A stretch of DNA of 25,923 bases, from the NCBI RefSeq assembly GCF_041224595.1, contig NZ_JBGFGN010000073.1:1-25923 (forward strand). Reading direction: 5' to 3'. Below, piece by piece: positions 7,519 to 16,027 of the stretch. The notes beneath the pieces are model-generated. The model did no database searches. It had not been told where the DNA came from and saw only the letters and a list, made by a program, of their open reading frames with translations. Origin of the DNA: Donghicola sp041224595 (GTDB lineage Bacteria; Pseudomonadota; Alphaproteobacteria; Rhodobacterales; Rhodobacteraceae). Position numbers and translations under genes: made by a program. Position 1 is the first letter of the stretch. Every line of letters begins with the position of its first letter.

Positions 7519-8772
7519 ATGACGCTTCGCGCCACACTTCTTGCTTCGGCAATGACATTTGCAGCCACAGGTGCCATGGCCGTTGAGGCTGATGACGTTT
7601 TGAACAACTACGCCGACATCGCTCTGGCGGGTTACGAGGACAGCCTGACCCTGGCCAAAGACCTGAAAACCGCGGTTGATGCGCTGGTCGCAAACCCCAG
7701 CGAAGAGACACTGGCTGCGGCCAAGGTAGCTTGGCTGGCCGCACGCGTGCCCTACCAACAGACCGAAGCGTTCCGTTTCGGCAACCCCACCGTCGACGAG
7801 TGGGAAGGCAAAGTGAACGCATGGCCGCTGGATGAGGGCCTGATCGACTACGTTGACCCCATGTTTGGCGGCAACGACGAGAACCCCTTCAGCCTTGCCA
7901 ACGTAATCGCAAACCCCAGCTTCGAGGTTTCGGGGACCACCATTGACGCTGCGACCATCACCCCTGCCGTTCTTGAATCTCTGCACGAAGTGGACGGCAT
8001 CGAAGCGAACGTGGCCACCGGCTATCACGCGATCGAATTCCTGCTGTGGGGTCAGGACCTGAACGGCACCGAGCATGGCGCAGGCAACCGTCCCGCGACC
8101 GACTTTGACACCGAGAACTGCACCAACGGCAACTGTGACCGCCGCGCGCAGTATCTGGTGGCTGCGACCGATCTTCTGATCACCGATCTGGAAGATGCTG
8201 TCGCCAACTGGAGCGCTGATGGCCAAGGCCGCGCAGACGTGACCGCCGACGGCACCGAAGGTCTGGTCATGGCCTTCACCGGTCTGGGTTCGCTGTCCTA
8301 TGGCGAACAGGCGGGCGAGCGTATGAAGCTTGGCGTTCTGCTGCACGATCCCGAAGAAGAGCACGACTGCTTCTCGGACAACACCCACAACAGCCACTAC
8401 TACGACGGTCTGGGCATCCGTAACGTCTATACCGGTCGCTATGTGCGCGTGGACGGTTCGGTCGTCGAAGGCCCCTCGCTGAACGATTACGTCGCAGAGC
8501 GTGACGCAGATCTGGCGTCGAACTTGATGGCAGACATCAACCACACCATGATGCAGCTGGGCGCGATCAAATCGACCGCCGAAGCCGGCACAAGCTACGA
8601 CCAGATGCTGGCCGCAGGCAACGAAGCAGGCGAAGCGCTGATCATGTCGGCGGTTGACGCGCTGGTCGCGCAGACCCGCAACATCGAACGCGCCGTAGCG
8701 GTTGCCGGCCTCGAAGGGGTCTCGGTCGAAGGGTCGGACAGCCTCGACGATGAAGCGGCTGTGTTCCAGTAA
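7519..8772 (+). CDS. Imelysin-family periplasmic protein (IrpA-like, peptidase M75 family)
   Basis: A 417-residue exported protein with a Sec signal peptide ending 'AATGAMA' near residue 19-20. It belongs to the imelysin family (insulin-cleaving membrane protease fold, peptidase M75), whose bacterial members are linked to iron uptake. The GxHxxE signature is intact as 'GYHAIEFLLWGQDL' (about residue 170). The stretch 'NRPATDFDTENCTNGNCDRRAQYL' follows as in IrpA proteins (iron-regulated protein A). The ATG at 7519 has AAGGGA six bases upstream; the upstream in-frame start at 7495 would add residues before the signal peptide. It is flanked by terminators on both sides, so it can be made as a single-gene transcript, with bfd-bfr and the di-heme and second imelysin genes downstream. 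The periplasmic iron-binding role is inferred from family and context. Confidence 0.9.
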   Translation: MTLRATLLASAMTFAATGAMAVEADDVLNNYADIALAGYEDSLTLAKDLKTAVDALVANPSEETLAAAKVAWLAARVPYQQTEAFRFGNPTVDEWEGKVNAWPLDEGLIDYVDPMFGGNDENPFSLANVIANPSFEVSGTTIDAATITPAVLESLHEVDGIEANVATGYHAIEFLLWGQDLNGTEHGAGNRPATDFDTENCTNGNCDRRAQYLVAATDLLITDLEDAVANWSADGQGRADVTADGTEGLVMAFTGLGSLSYGEQAGERMKLGVLLHDPEEEHDCFSDNTHNSHYYDGLGIRNVYTGRYVRVDGSVVEGPSLNDYVAERDADLASNLMADINHTMMQLGAIKSTAEAGTSYDQMLAAGNEAGEALIMSAVDALVAQTRNIERAVAVAGLEGVSVEGSDSLDDEAAVFQ

Positions 8773-8785
8773 TTACACCTGACTG

Positions 8786-8815
8786 GGGCGCCTTTCGGGG
8801 CGCCCTCTTTTTCTT
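8786..8815 (+). terminator. Rho-independent terminator between imelysin 1 and bfd
   Basis: Stem GGGCGCC (8786-8792), loop TTTCGG, GGCGCCC (8799-8805), then TCTTTTTCTT. It ends 16 bases before the bfd start, so bfd and the genes after it need read-through or a promoter close by. Confidence 0.85.
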
Positions 8816-8831
8816 GTGTCGGAGACGTAGA

Positions 8832-9089
8832 ATGATCGTTTGTAGCTGTCAGAATATCACCGACCACGACATTAACGCGGCGGTTGACTGGATGCGGGCC
8901 TCGGACCCGAGCATCGTGATTACGCCCGGCCGGATTTATCGTGCCCTGGGTAAAAAGGCGGACTGCGGGGGGTGCATGCCGCTTTTCTTGTCGACCATGA
9001 AACGCAACGAAAGATACGCGGTGCCGCGGCTGGACAAACCCGTTGCCGTGCCACAGCTTAGGCGAACCACTACGGCCAACGGAGGTTAG
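8832..9089 (+). CDS. bfd: Bacterioferritin-associated ferredoxin, [2Fe-2S]
   Basis: An 85-residue BFD-like [2Fe-2S] protein. Cys4 and Cys6 ('IVCSCQNI') and Cys45 and Cys48 ('DCGGCMPLF') are the cluster ligands. The gap between the pairs is longer than in E. coli and Pseudomonas Bfd (ligands near 4, 6, 38, 41), due to an insert around residues 20-30. Bfd docks on bacterioferritin and passes electrons to its haem to release stored iron, and here it lies right before bfr. The ATG at 8832 has GGAG at 8821-8824; the in-frame start at 8814 is rejected because it lies in the terminator tail. The Arg/Lys-rich tail after residue 60 is extra to the core domain. Confidence 0.92.
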   Translation: MIVCSCQNITDHDINAAVDWMRASDPSIVITPGRIYRALGKKADCGGCMPLFLSTMKRNERYAVPRLDKPVAVPQLRRTTTANGG

Positions 9090-9094
9090 AACCC

Positions 9095-9583
9095 ATGAAG
9101 GGCGACGAAAAGGTCATTGAGTACCTTAACGCAGCATTGCGCAGCGAACTCACAGCAATCAACCAGTACTGGGTGCATTACCGCCTGCAAAAAGACTGGG
9201 GTCTGGGAAAACTGGCTGCGAAATCCCGCGAGGAAAGCATCGAAGAGATGAACCACGCGGACAAGTTGATCGACCGCATTATCTTCCTCGAAGGGCATCC
9301 TAATCTGCAAAAGCTTGATCCGCTGCGGATTGGTCAGAATGCCAAAGAAACTCTTGAATGTGACCTCGCCGGAGAGCATGACGCCCGTACCCTCTACAAA
9401 GAGGCGCGCGACCACTGTGACAGTGTTGGCGACTATGTTTCGAAGAACCTCTTCGAAGAGCTGATCGCCGACGAGGAAGGCCATATTGATTTCCTTGAGA
9501 CCCAGCTTGATCTCTACAACCGCATCGGCGGAGAGCGTTACGAAATGCTCAACGCGGACTCTGCGGACCAAGCAGAAAGCTAA
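9095..9583 (+). CDS. bfr: Bacterioferritin
   Basis: A 162-residue cytoplasmic iron-storage protein that forms a 24-mer cage with haem. All key residues are in place: ferroxidase ligands Glu18, Glu51, His54, Glu94, Glu127 and His130, and the haem ligand Met52. The length is normal for the family (about 158-160). The GGAGG ribosome binding site (9081-9085) lies within the last codons of bfd, only five bases separate the genes, and translation is probably coupled. The pairing with bfd is the usual storage-and-release unit; having it between the periplasmic iron genes is less common. Confidence 0.97.
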   Translation: MKGDEKVIEYLNAALRSELTAINQYWVHYRLQKDWGLGKLAAKSREESIEEMNHADKLIDRIIFLEGHPNLQKLDPLRIGQNAKETLECDLAGEHDARTLYKEARDHCDSVGDYVSKNLFEELIADEEGHIDFLETQLDLYNRIGGERYEMLNADSADQAES

Positions 9584-11081
9584 GGCGCTCTGGCTGCTGG
9601 CAGGGGTGACCTTTGCCAGCGCCGCCGGGGCAGAGCCCCACCTGAACGTCGTCCCGCGCACCGCCGCAGAGGCGGCGCGCATCGCCGCTGTGACCGCGCC
9701 CACGACCGACTTTTCCCAGCCCGAACAATTCGAAACACATCCCGCTGGGGCTGCGACCAAGTTCGACATCCGCACCCGCGATGCGTTTTCCTTTGCTTCT
9801 GCGAACATGCCGTTTGAGCGGGAATTGGATTTCAAGGTCGGCAACGGGTTCTTCAAGAAGCTCTGGGTGACGGCGCCGTCATCGACCGTCTCCAGCGACG
9901 GGCTTGGGCCGCTCTATAATGCGCGGGCCTGCCAGCGTTGCCACATCAAGGATGGTCGCGGCCATCCGCCCGAGGGGGCAGAGGACGAGGGCGTTTCGAT
10001 GTTCCTGCGCCTGTCGATCCCCGCCGAACAGAGCGAACTGGCCACCGACACGCTTGCCTATCTGGGGGCTGCGCCAGAGCCGACTTATGGTCTGCAACTC
10101 CAGGACAAATCCATCCCCGGCATTGCGCCCGAGGGGCAGATGCAGATCACCTATTCAGAGGTGCCCGTGACCTTGGGCGATGGCTCTGTTGTTACCCTGC
10201 GCGCGCCCGAATATGACGTGGTGGACCTGCAGTCCGGCCCCTTGCATTCCGACGTGCAACTCAGCCCCCGCATAGCCCCACAGATGATTGGTCTTGGTTT
10301 GCTCGAGGCGATCCCCGCAGCTGATATCCTGACCAATGCGGACCCTGATGATGCGGATGGCGATGGGATTTCCGGCCGCCCGAACATGGTCTGGAACCAT
10401 GAGTTCGACCGCGAAATGCTGGGTCGGTTCGGGTTGAAAGCAGGCTCTGCAACCATTCGCGAACAAAGTGCCATGGCGTTTCACGCGGATATCGGATTGT
10501 CGACGTCCATGTTCCCCGAAGGCTATGGCGAATGCACCGCCGCGCAATCCGTGTGCCGCGCCGCGCCCGATGGCAACACGCCCGAGCAGCAGAACCTCGA
10601 GGTCTCGGATCAGGTGCTGGATCTGGTGACCTTCTACAGCCGCAATCTGGCCGTGCCCGCCCGCCGCAATCCCGGCGATCCCGAGGTCCTGCGCGGCAAA
10701 GAGCTGTTCTATGATGCGGGCTGCACCAGCTGCCATACCCCGAAATTTGTGACAGATCGTCTCAATGACCAGCCGGAACAGAGCTTTCAGTTGATCTGGC
10801 CCTACACCGATATGTTACTGCATGACATGGGACCGGGCCTTGCCGACAATCGGCCAGAGTGGCAGGCCAATGGCCAAGAATGGCGGACGCCGCCGCTCTG
10901 GGGAATTGGTATGATCCAAACCGTCAGCGGGCATACGTTTTTTCTACATGATGGGCGCGCCCGTAATCTGCTTGAAGCAATTCTGTGGCATGGGGGCGAG
11001 GCTGAAGCCGCTCGTGAAACGGTCCGCCTCATGCCAGCCGCAGATCGCGGCGCATTGATAAAATTTCTGGAGTCCTTGTGA
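9561..11081 (+). CDS. Di-heme oxidoreductase, DUF1111 family (putative thiol oxidoreductase/peroxidase)
   Basis: A periplasmic c-type di-heme protein of the DUF1111 (DHOR) family. Two haem sites are seen: 'CQRCH' in 'ARACQRCHIKDGRGH' and 'CTSCH' in 'DAGCTSCHTPKF'. Other family blocks are 'DADGDGISGRPNMVW' and the C-terminal 'LHDMGPGLADNRPEW', 'TPPLWGIGM', 'FLHDGRARNLLEAILWHGGEA'. A signal peptide ('ALWLLAGVTFASAAGAEP') shows export. The start is unsure. The signal-peptide start would be CTG 9561, within the end of bfr and without a good ribosome binding site; TTG 9486, 9495 and 9507 in frame would give a long n-region. None is ATG or GTG. The frame overlaps bfr, suggesting coupled translation. 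In imelysin clusters this protein is thought to change the iron redox state; that role is inferred. Confidence 0.85.
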   Translation: MRTKQKAKALWLLAGVTFASAAGAEPHLNVVPRTAAEAARIAAVTAPTTDFSQPEQFETHPAGAATKFDIRTRDAFSFASANMPFERELDFKVGNGFFKKLWVTAPSSTVSSDGLGPLYNARACQRCHIKDGRGHPPEGAEDEGVSMFLRLSIPAEQSELATDTLAYLGAAPEPTYGLQLQDKSIPGIAPEGQMQITYSEVPVTLGDGSVVTLRAPEYDVVDLQSGPLHSDVQLSPRIAPQMIGLGLLEAIPAADILTNADPDDADGDGISGRPNMVWNHEFDREMLGRFGLKAGSATIREQSAMAFHADIGLSTSMFPEGYGECTAAQSVCRAAPDGNTPEQQNLEVSDQVLDLVTFYSRNLAVPARRNPGDPEVLRGKELFYDAGCTSCHTPKFVTDRLNDQPEQSFQLIWPYTDMLLHDMGPGLADNRPEWQANGQEWRTPPLWGIGMIQTVSGHTFFLHDGRARNLLEAILWHGGEAEAARETVRLMPAADRGALIKFLESL

Positions 11082-12196
11082 CAATGACCGTCAAACCCAT
11101 CCTGTCCGCCTTGGTCCTTTGTGCTGTTGCAGGAACATCTGCGGCGCAGTCGATCGCAAACAAAGAAGCGCCGGGCGTCGCGCTGGAAACCCACTCCGAG
11201 GAAACGGGCCTGCCTTATTTCGCGCCGGGCCGCGGTGTGGTTGATCACGATGCCATCCGCCGCCGCGTGCTCGAGGTGTTTGACCGCCAGTTCGGTTCCT
11301 TTGTGACCGAAACACAGGCATTGACCGACGCGGCGCTGGCTTATTGCGAAGGCACATCCGACGAGGCGGCCTTCAAGGCGCAGTTCCGCGACACTTGGAT
11401 GGCTTGGGCGCCGTTAGACAGCTACCAGTTTGGCCCAATCGAAAGCCAAGGCGCTGCGCTGACCGTGAATTTCTGGCCGGACAAAAAGAATTTCGTGGGC
11501 CGCGCCCTGCGTGATCTCTTGAATAAGACGGCCGAAGAGCAAGCCGATCCGGCGGTTGTGGCGGGCTTGTCCGCGGGGGCCCAAGGTCTGCCCGCGATTG
11601 AAATGCTGACCTACACCGATGGGGTGGAGCCATGTCCTGCGGTGGTCGGAATTTCGGGCAATCTGCACCGGATCGCGGTTGACCTGCACGATGGTTGGTT
11701 CGCCGAGGGCGGCTGGGCTGATCTGGCGCGGGCTGCTGGACCAGATAATCCGGTCTACCTTGATGCGTCAGAGTTCACCAAAGTCGTTTATACCGCGCTC
11801 GATTTCGGGCTGACCCGCATCGCGGACACACGGCTCGGGCGACCCTTGGGCACCTACGAACGCCCCAATCCAAAACACGCGGAGGCATGGCGCTCGGGCC
11901 TGACCAACGACATCATTGTCGCGCAGCTCAAGGGCATCGAAGAGGTCGTGCGCTTTGGGTTCGCTGGTGACATCGCCGAGAATAACCGCTCTTGGATCTA
12001 CACCGTGTTCGAGCAAACCGAGGGCCGCGTCGACAGCATCGGCACACCCGTGTCAGAGGCTGTGACCGATCCCATGTCCTATATCCGTGTCGAGGGGCTT
12101 CAAAGCAAAGTGCAGTACCTGAAGGGGGAAATGGACCAAGAGATTGGACCGAACCTAGGAGTAGAGACCGGCTTCAGCGCAGCAGACGGGGACTGA
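11078..12196 (+). CDS. Imelysin-family protein, second and divergent type
   Basis: A 372-residue exported protein with a signal peptide ('ILSALVLCAVAGTSAAQS'). It matches imelysin-family proteins that follow DUF1111 genes. At the signature position it reads 'GAQGLPAIEML': the Gly and Glu of GxHxxE are kept, but His is replaced by Pro/Ala. Such sequences form a known His-less subgroup, so it probably binds iron or ligand differently from imelysin 1, or only has a structural role. The start GTG 11078 overlaps the preceding stop by four bases (GTGA) and has GGAG five bases upstream; ATG 11084 is the alternative. A single base separates its stop from the next ATG, so it is in an operon with the di-heme protein and the DUF1513 protein. 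Confidence 0.88.
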   Translation: MTMTVKPILSALVLCAVAGTSAAQSIANKEAPGVALETHSEETGLPYFAPGRGVVDHDAIRRRVLEVFDRQFGSFVTETQALTDAALAYCEGTSDEAAFKAQFRDTWMAWAPLDSYQFGPIESQGAALTVNFWPDKKNFVGRALRDLLNKTAEEQADPAVVAGLSAGAQGLPAIEMLTYTDGVEPCPAVVGISGNLHRIAVDLHDGWFAEGGWADLARAAGPDNPVYLDASEFTKVVYTALDFGLTRIADTRLGRPLGTYERPNPKHAEAWRSGLTNDIIVAQLKGIEEVVRFGFAGDIAENNRSWIYTVFEQTEGRVDSIGTPVSEAVTDPMSYIRVEGLQSKVQYLKGEMDQEIGPNLGVETGFSAADGD

Positions 12197-12197
12197 G

Positions 12198-13277
12198 ATG
12201 AAACGCCGCCACTTTCTGATCTCTGGCGCTGCTGGGGCTGCCCTGTCGATGGCACGGCCCTCTTGGGCCATGGCGGGTGCACCGGCCTACCTGACAGCGG
12301 CATCCAAAGAGGGCAACTCCACTTGGCTCGTGGGTTTGACCGAACAGGGTGACGTGGTCTTTGAACTGCCGATCCCGTCGCGCGGGCATGCGGCAGCGGC
12401 CCATCCTTTCCTTGCTGAGGCTGTGGCGTTTGCCCGTCGTCCAGGCCGGTTCGCTGTGGTTTTGGACTGCGCCACAGGGTCGGAGATCGCGCGCCTCGAT
12501 AGCCCAGAGGGGCGGCATTTCTACGGGCATGGCGCGTTCACGGCGGATGGCAAGCTGCTGCTGACCACGGAAAATGCCTATGACGTGCCCGATGGCCGTC
12601 TTGGTGTCTGGGACGCCGAAGATGGTTACAAGCGGATTGGTGAGTTGCCCTCTGGCGGGATTGGTCCGCACGAGATGATCCGCTTGGCCGACGGCAGTTT
12701 TGCCGTAGCAAATGGCGGAATGCAGACCCATCCTGACTATGATCGTGCGGTCCTGAATATTCCATCCATGAAGCCGAACCTGACCTATCTGGATGCGCAG
12801 GGGGAAATCGTGGATCAGGTCGAACCGCCCGCCGACATGCGCTTGAACTCGATCCGTCACATCGCGGCGGACGACACGGGCCGCGTGGTGATCGCCCTGC
12901 AATGGCAGGGCAATCCGTTGACCGCCGTGCCCCTGATGGCCAGCCATCGCCGTGGCGAGGATTTGGCCTTCTTTGACCATCCCGAAACTGTACGGCTCAA
13001 GCAATACGCGGGCAGTATCGCGATCTCGGCGGATGGTTCCGAAATCGCGGTGACGGGCCCGAAGGGCGGCCATGTTCTGTTCTTTGACGGCCAAACCGGT
13101 GCTCCGATCAATGGTCGCGCCTTGCCCGAAGCCAGCGGCGTCGCGCAATTCGGCGACCGGTTCGCGATTACGCTCGCGGGTGGCTTGCTCGAAGGGGGCG
13201 CGTCGGGGGGCAAGATGCTAGATGTCGCTGGGGGCTACAGCTGGGACAACCATCTGGTGTCGATCCGACGCGTTTGA
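12198..13277 (+). CDS. DUF1513 protein, exported beta-propeller-like
   Basis: A 359-residue DUF1513 protein. The N-terminus 'MKRRHFLISGAAGAALSMA' resembles a twin-arginine signal (Arg-Arg-x-Phe-Leu), so it is likely exported folded. Repeats such as 'HFYGHGAFTADGKLLLTTEN', 'GIGPHEMIRLADGSFAVANGG', 'NSIRHIAADDTGRVVIALQW' and 'GSIAISADGSEIAVTGPKGG' are blades of a beta-propeller. The function of the family is not known. It is regularly found at the end of imelysin/di-heme iron clusters, as here, and is translated directly after imelysin 2 (stop and start one base apart). It is the last gene of the unit; truA converges on it 14 bases later. Confidence 0.88.
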   Translation: MKRRHFLISGAAGAALSMARPSWAMAGAPAYLTAASKEGNSTWLVGLTEQGDVVFELPIPSRGHAAAAHPFLAEAVAFARRPGRFAVVLDCATGSEIARLDSPEGRHFYGHGAFTADGKLLLTTENAYDVPDGRLGVWDAEDGYKRIGELPSGGIGPHEMIRLADGSFAVANGGMQTHPDYDRAVLNIPSMKPNLTYLDAQGEIVDQVEPPADMRLNSIRHIAADDTGRVVIALQWQGNPLTAVPLMASHRRGEDLAFFDHPETVRLKQYAGSIAISADGSEIAVTGPKGGHVLFFDGQTGAPINGRALPEASGVAQFGDRFAITLAGGLLEGGASGGKMLDVAGGYSWDNHLVSIRRV

Positions 13278-13291
13278 TTGCGGACCTCGCC

Positions 13292-14059
13292 TCAGACGAA
13301 CGGATCGTCCGGATATCCAACCTTGGACAGATACAGGCCCTGCGGCGGGCTGACCGGACCACATGCGGCGCGGTCACACGCCTCCAGCGCGGATTTTACG
13401 TCAATGGGGTCCCATGATCCAGCGCCGACGCGCTCGAGCGTGCCGACAAAGCTGCGCACTTGGTTATGCAAGAAACTGCGGGCGGCCAAATGGAACCGGA
13501 ACTCGGTGCCGCTCTCGGTTTCGATCTGTTCGATGTCCAGTTTGTCCAGCGTTTTCACCGGTGAGGCCGCTTGGCAAATCGACGCGCGGAACGTGGTAAA
13601 GTCATGCAGACCCAGCAGGTGCTGTGCGGCTTCTTGCATGGGGTGCAGGTCCAGCGGCTGGGTCACTTGCCATACGAAACCGCGCAGGTGCGTCGCGGGG
13701 GCACGGCGGTTCAGTAGGCGAAAGATGTACTGCCGCTCCGTCGCGGAAAAGCGGGCGTGCCAGTCGTCGGCCACACGGCGACAATCGCGGATCGACACGG
13801 GCAGGGGCTTGAGGTGGAAATTCAATGCCTCGGACAGGCGGAACGGATCCCAATCTTTGTCCATGTCACAATGGGCGACCTGACCATAGGCGTGAACCCC
13901 TGCATCGGTGCGGCCTGCGGCGGCGATGGTGTGGTCACGCTTTTCCAGACGCGCGAGCGCGGCTTCGATCGCCCCTTGGACCGAGGGCTGGTCGGCCTGC
14001 CTTTGCCATCCGGCAAAGGGGGCTCCGTCATATTCCACAAGCAAAGCGTATCTGGGCAT
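13292..14059 (-). CDS. truA: tRNA pseudouridine(38-40) synthase TruA
   Basis: A 255-residue TruA that modifies uridines 38-40 in the anticodon stem-loop of tRNAs. 'AAGRTDAGVHAYGQVAH' holds the catalytic Asp52 (E. coli Asp60). Further blocks: 'YALLVEYDGAPFAGWQRQ', 'FSATERQYIF', 'FHLAARSFLHNQVRSFVGTL'. The ATG at 14059 gives the normal TruA N-terminus ('MPRYALLVEYDG'); the longer frame to 14107 has no family match and is rejected. It is transcribed alone, divergent from ycjX. Confidence 0.96.
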   Translation of the reverse strand: MPRYALLVEYDGAPFAGWQRQADQPSVQGAIEAALARLEKRDHTIAAAGRTDAGVHAYGQVAHCDMDKDWDPFRLSEALNFHLKPLPVSIRDCRRVADDWHARFSATERQYIFRLLNRRAPATHLRGFVWQVTQPLDLHPMQEAAQHLLGLHDFTTFRASICQAASPVKTLDKLDIEQIETESGTEFRFHLAARSFLHNQVRSFVGTLERVGAGSWDPIDVKSALEACDRAACGPVSPPQGLYLSKVGYPDDPFV

Positions 14060-14180
14060 GGGCGCGATGTAGCGGGCGATCGCAATTAGGGCAAGCAACC
14101 TTCGCATTCCCCGAATTCAGCTACTGGTTTTACGGCCATGCGATGCTTAGGTTGTGCCGCGAAGAGGGAGGCGACTACAT

Positions 14181-15587
14181 TTGGTCATCGGGCGGATTGC
14201 AGACGAACTGACGCGCGGCGTCGAAGGCATTACAGGCAGCATCAACGAAGCACTGTTTGAACCCGTGATCCGGCTTGGGGTGACGGGGCTCGCGCGTGCG
14301 GGCAAGACGGTGTTCATCACTTCGCTCGTGGCGAACATGCTGGACCGTGGGCGCATGGGCCACCTGACCGCCGCCGCAGAGGGGCGCATTCTGGCGTCCT
14401 TTCTCCAGCCGCAGCCCGATGTGACGGTGCCGCGGTTCGAGTATGAGTCCCACCTGTCCGACCTGACTTGCGCGCATCCCCATTGGCCCGACAGCACGCG
14501 GGCCGTCAGCGAGCTGCGCCTGTCAATGCGGATCAAACCGAATGGGCTGATCGGCGGGCTGTCCGGCCCGCGCACAGTGCACCTGGATATCGTGGATTAT
14601 CCGGGCGAGTGGCTGCTCGACTTGGGCCTGTTGGACCAAAGCTATGCGGAGTGGTCGGCGAGTGTCCTGCGCCGTCTCGAGGGGCGGGCGCTCGGCGCGC
14701 CTTACGTAGATATGGCGCGGGGCACGGACACCGCCGCCCCGTTGGACGAAGTGGTCGCACAAACTCTCGCACGGACCTTTACAGCGTATCTTCATGCAGC
14801 GCGGGCAGACGGGTTCTCGGACTGCACGCCGGGCCGCTTTTTGTTGCCCGGTGATCTGGCTGGATCACCCGTGCTCACTTTTGCGCCGCTGCTGAAGCCC
14901 GACAACGCGCCCCGTCGCAGCCTGTGGCGCGAGATGGAAACACGGTTCGAGGCGTACAAGGCCCGCGTCGTCAAACCTTTCTTCCGCGAGCATTTTGCGC
15001 GGATCGATCGGCAGGTGGTGCTTGTGGATGTGCTTGGAGCCCTGCATCGGGGCCCCGAGGCCATTCAGGATATGCGCGACACGATGCAGGGCATTCTGGG
15101 CTCGTTCCGCCCCGGCCGAAATGATTTCCTGACCCAGCTCTTGCGCGGCAAGCGGGTCGAGAAAATCCTCTTCGCGGCGACCAAAGCGGACCATTTGCAT
15201 CACAGCCAGCACCAGCGCCTGACCGCCATCATCGAGGAATTGACCCGAGAGGCTCGCGAGCGTGCCCGCTTTGCCGGTGCTGAAACCGCGGCGATGTCTA
15301 TCGCGGCGCTGCGTGCGACAACCGAAGAGAGCCGCCAGCACAATGGCCAGACCTTGGATGTGGTGCGCGGCAAGTTACTAGAAGACGGGCGGATGGCCGC
15401 CCTGTATCCCGGCGAACTGCCTGCCGACCCCCGTGTATTGTTGAACGGGGAAGAGGGCGGTTGGCTGGAAGGTGATTTTGAAGCCATGCGCTTTGCTCCG
15501 GCCCCGCTGACCCTGCGGCCGGGGGACGGTCCGCCCCATATTCGACTGGACCGTGCGGCGCAATTTTTGTTCGGGGATCGTTTATGA
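14181..15587 (+). CDS. ycjX: YcjX-family GTP-binding protein (DUF463)
   Basis: A 468-residue P-loop protein of the YcjX (DUF463) family. The Walker A motif is in 'GLARAGKTVFITSLVANML' (about residue 35-45), and 'IVDYPGEW' (about residue 145) is the switch/Walker B region. In E. coli YcjX is in the phage-shock region next to YcjF; its exact task is unknown. TTG at 14181 is chosen because GGGAGG (14166-14171) lies nine bases upstream; the in-frame GTG at 14154 would put the ribosome binding site inside the gene. It overlaps the GNAT gene by four bases (ATGA). Confidence 0.9.
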   Translation: MVIGRIADELTRGVEGITGSINEALFEPVIRLGVTGLARAGKTVFITSLVANMLDRGRMGHLTAAAEGRILASFLQPQPDVTVPRFEYESHLSDLTCAHPHWPDSTRAVSELRLSMRIKPNGLIGGLSGPRTVHLDIVDYPGEWLLDLGLLDQSYAEWSASVLRRLEGRALGAPYVDMARGTDTAAPLDEVVAQTLARTFTAYLHAARADGFSDCTPGRFLLPGDLAGSPVLTFAPLLKPDNAPRRSLWREMETRFEAYKARVVKPFFREHFARIDRQVVLVDVLGALHRGPEAIQDMRDTMQGILGSFRPGRNDFLTQLLRGKRVEKILFAATKADHLHHSQHQRLTAIIEELTREARERARFAGAETAAMSIAALRATTEESRQHNGQTLDVVRGKLLEDGRMAALYPGELPADPRVLLNGEEGGWLEGDFEAMRFAPAPLTLRPGDGPPHIRLDRAAQFLFGDRL

Positions 15588-16027
15588 GTTTTTATTTACG
15601 GCCTGCCCATGACCTCGATGCGGGGAAAATGGGTGCGATGTTGACCGAGTTTGTGGATCAGACCGCGTGGTTGCCTAAAGTGCGCTCCAGCGCCGAGGAT
15701 ATCATGTATTGCGCCACCATGATTGAGCGGGGCTGGGTGACGATCGCCACTGCGGACCGGCCCATGGGCTTTATCGCGTTGGCCGATGACGAGATTTTGG
15801 CCCTGTATGTGGCGCCGGATGCCCGCCGCAATGGAGTGGGGCGGCAGTTGATGAGCTACGCCAAAGAGCGATCGGATCGGCTGCGGCTGTGGACGTACAA
15901 GGCAAACACCGTGGCGCGTGCTTTTTACCGCCTGTCGGGTTTCAAAGAGGTCGGGCGCACCGACGGCGATTACAACGACGAAGGGCTGCCCGACGTCGAG
16001 TACCTGTGGGAAAGGGGTGCTGAATGA
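15584..16027 (+). CDS. GNAT-family N-acetyltransferase
   Basis: A 147-residue GNAT protein. 'EILALYVAPDARRNGVGRQLMSYAKE' is the acetyl-CoA-binding motif A (R/Q-x-x-G-x-G/A form: RRNGVG), and 'YKANTVARAFYRLSGFKEVGR' is motif B. The C-terminus 'DGDYNDEGLPDVEYLWE' is usual for small GNATs. The substrate is unknown. It overlaps ycjX before it and ycjF after it by four bases each (ATGA), so all three are translated in a coupled way. Confidence 0.9.
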   Translation: MSFYLRPAHDLDAGKMGAMLTEFVDQTAWLPKVRSSAEDIMYCATMIERGWVTIATADRPMGFIALADDEILALYVAPDARRNGVGRQLMSYAKERSDRLRLWTYKANTVARAFYRLSGFKEVGRTDGDYNDEGLPDVEYLWERGAE

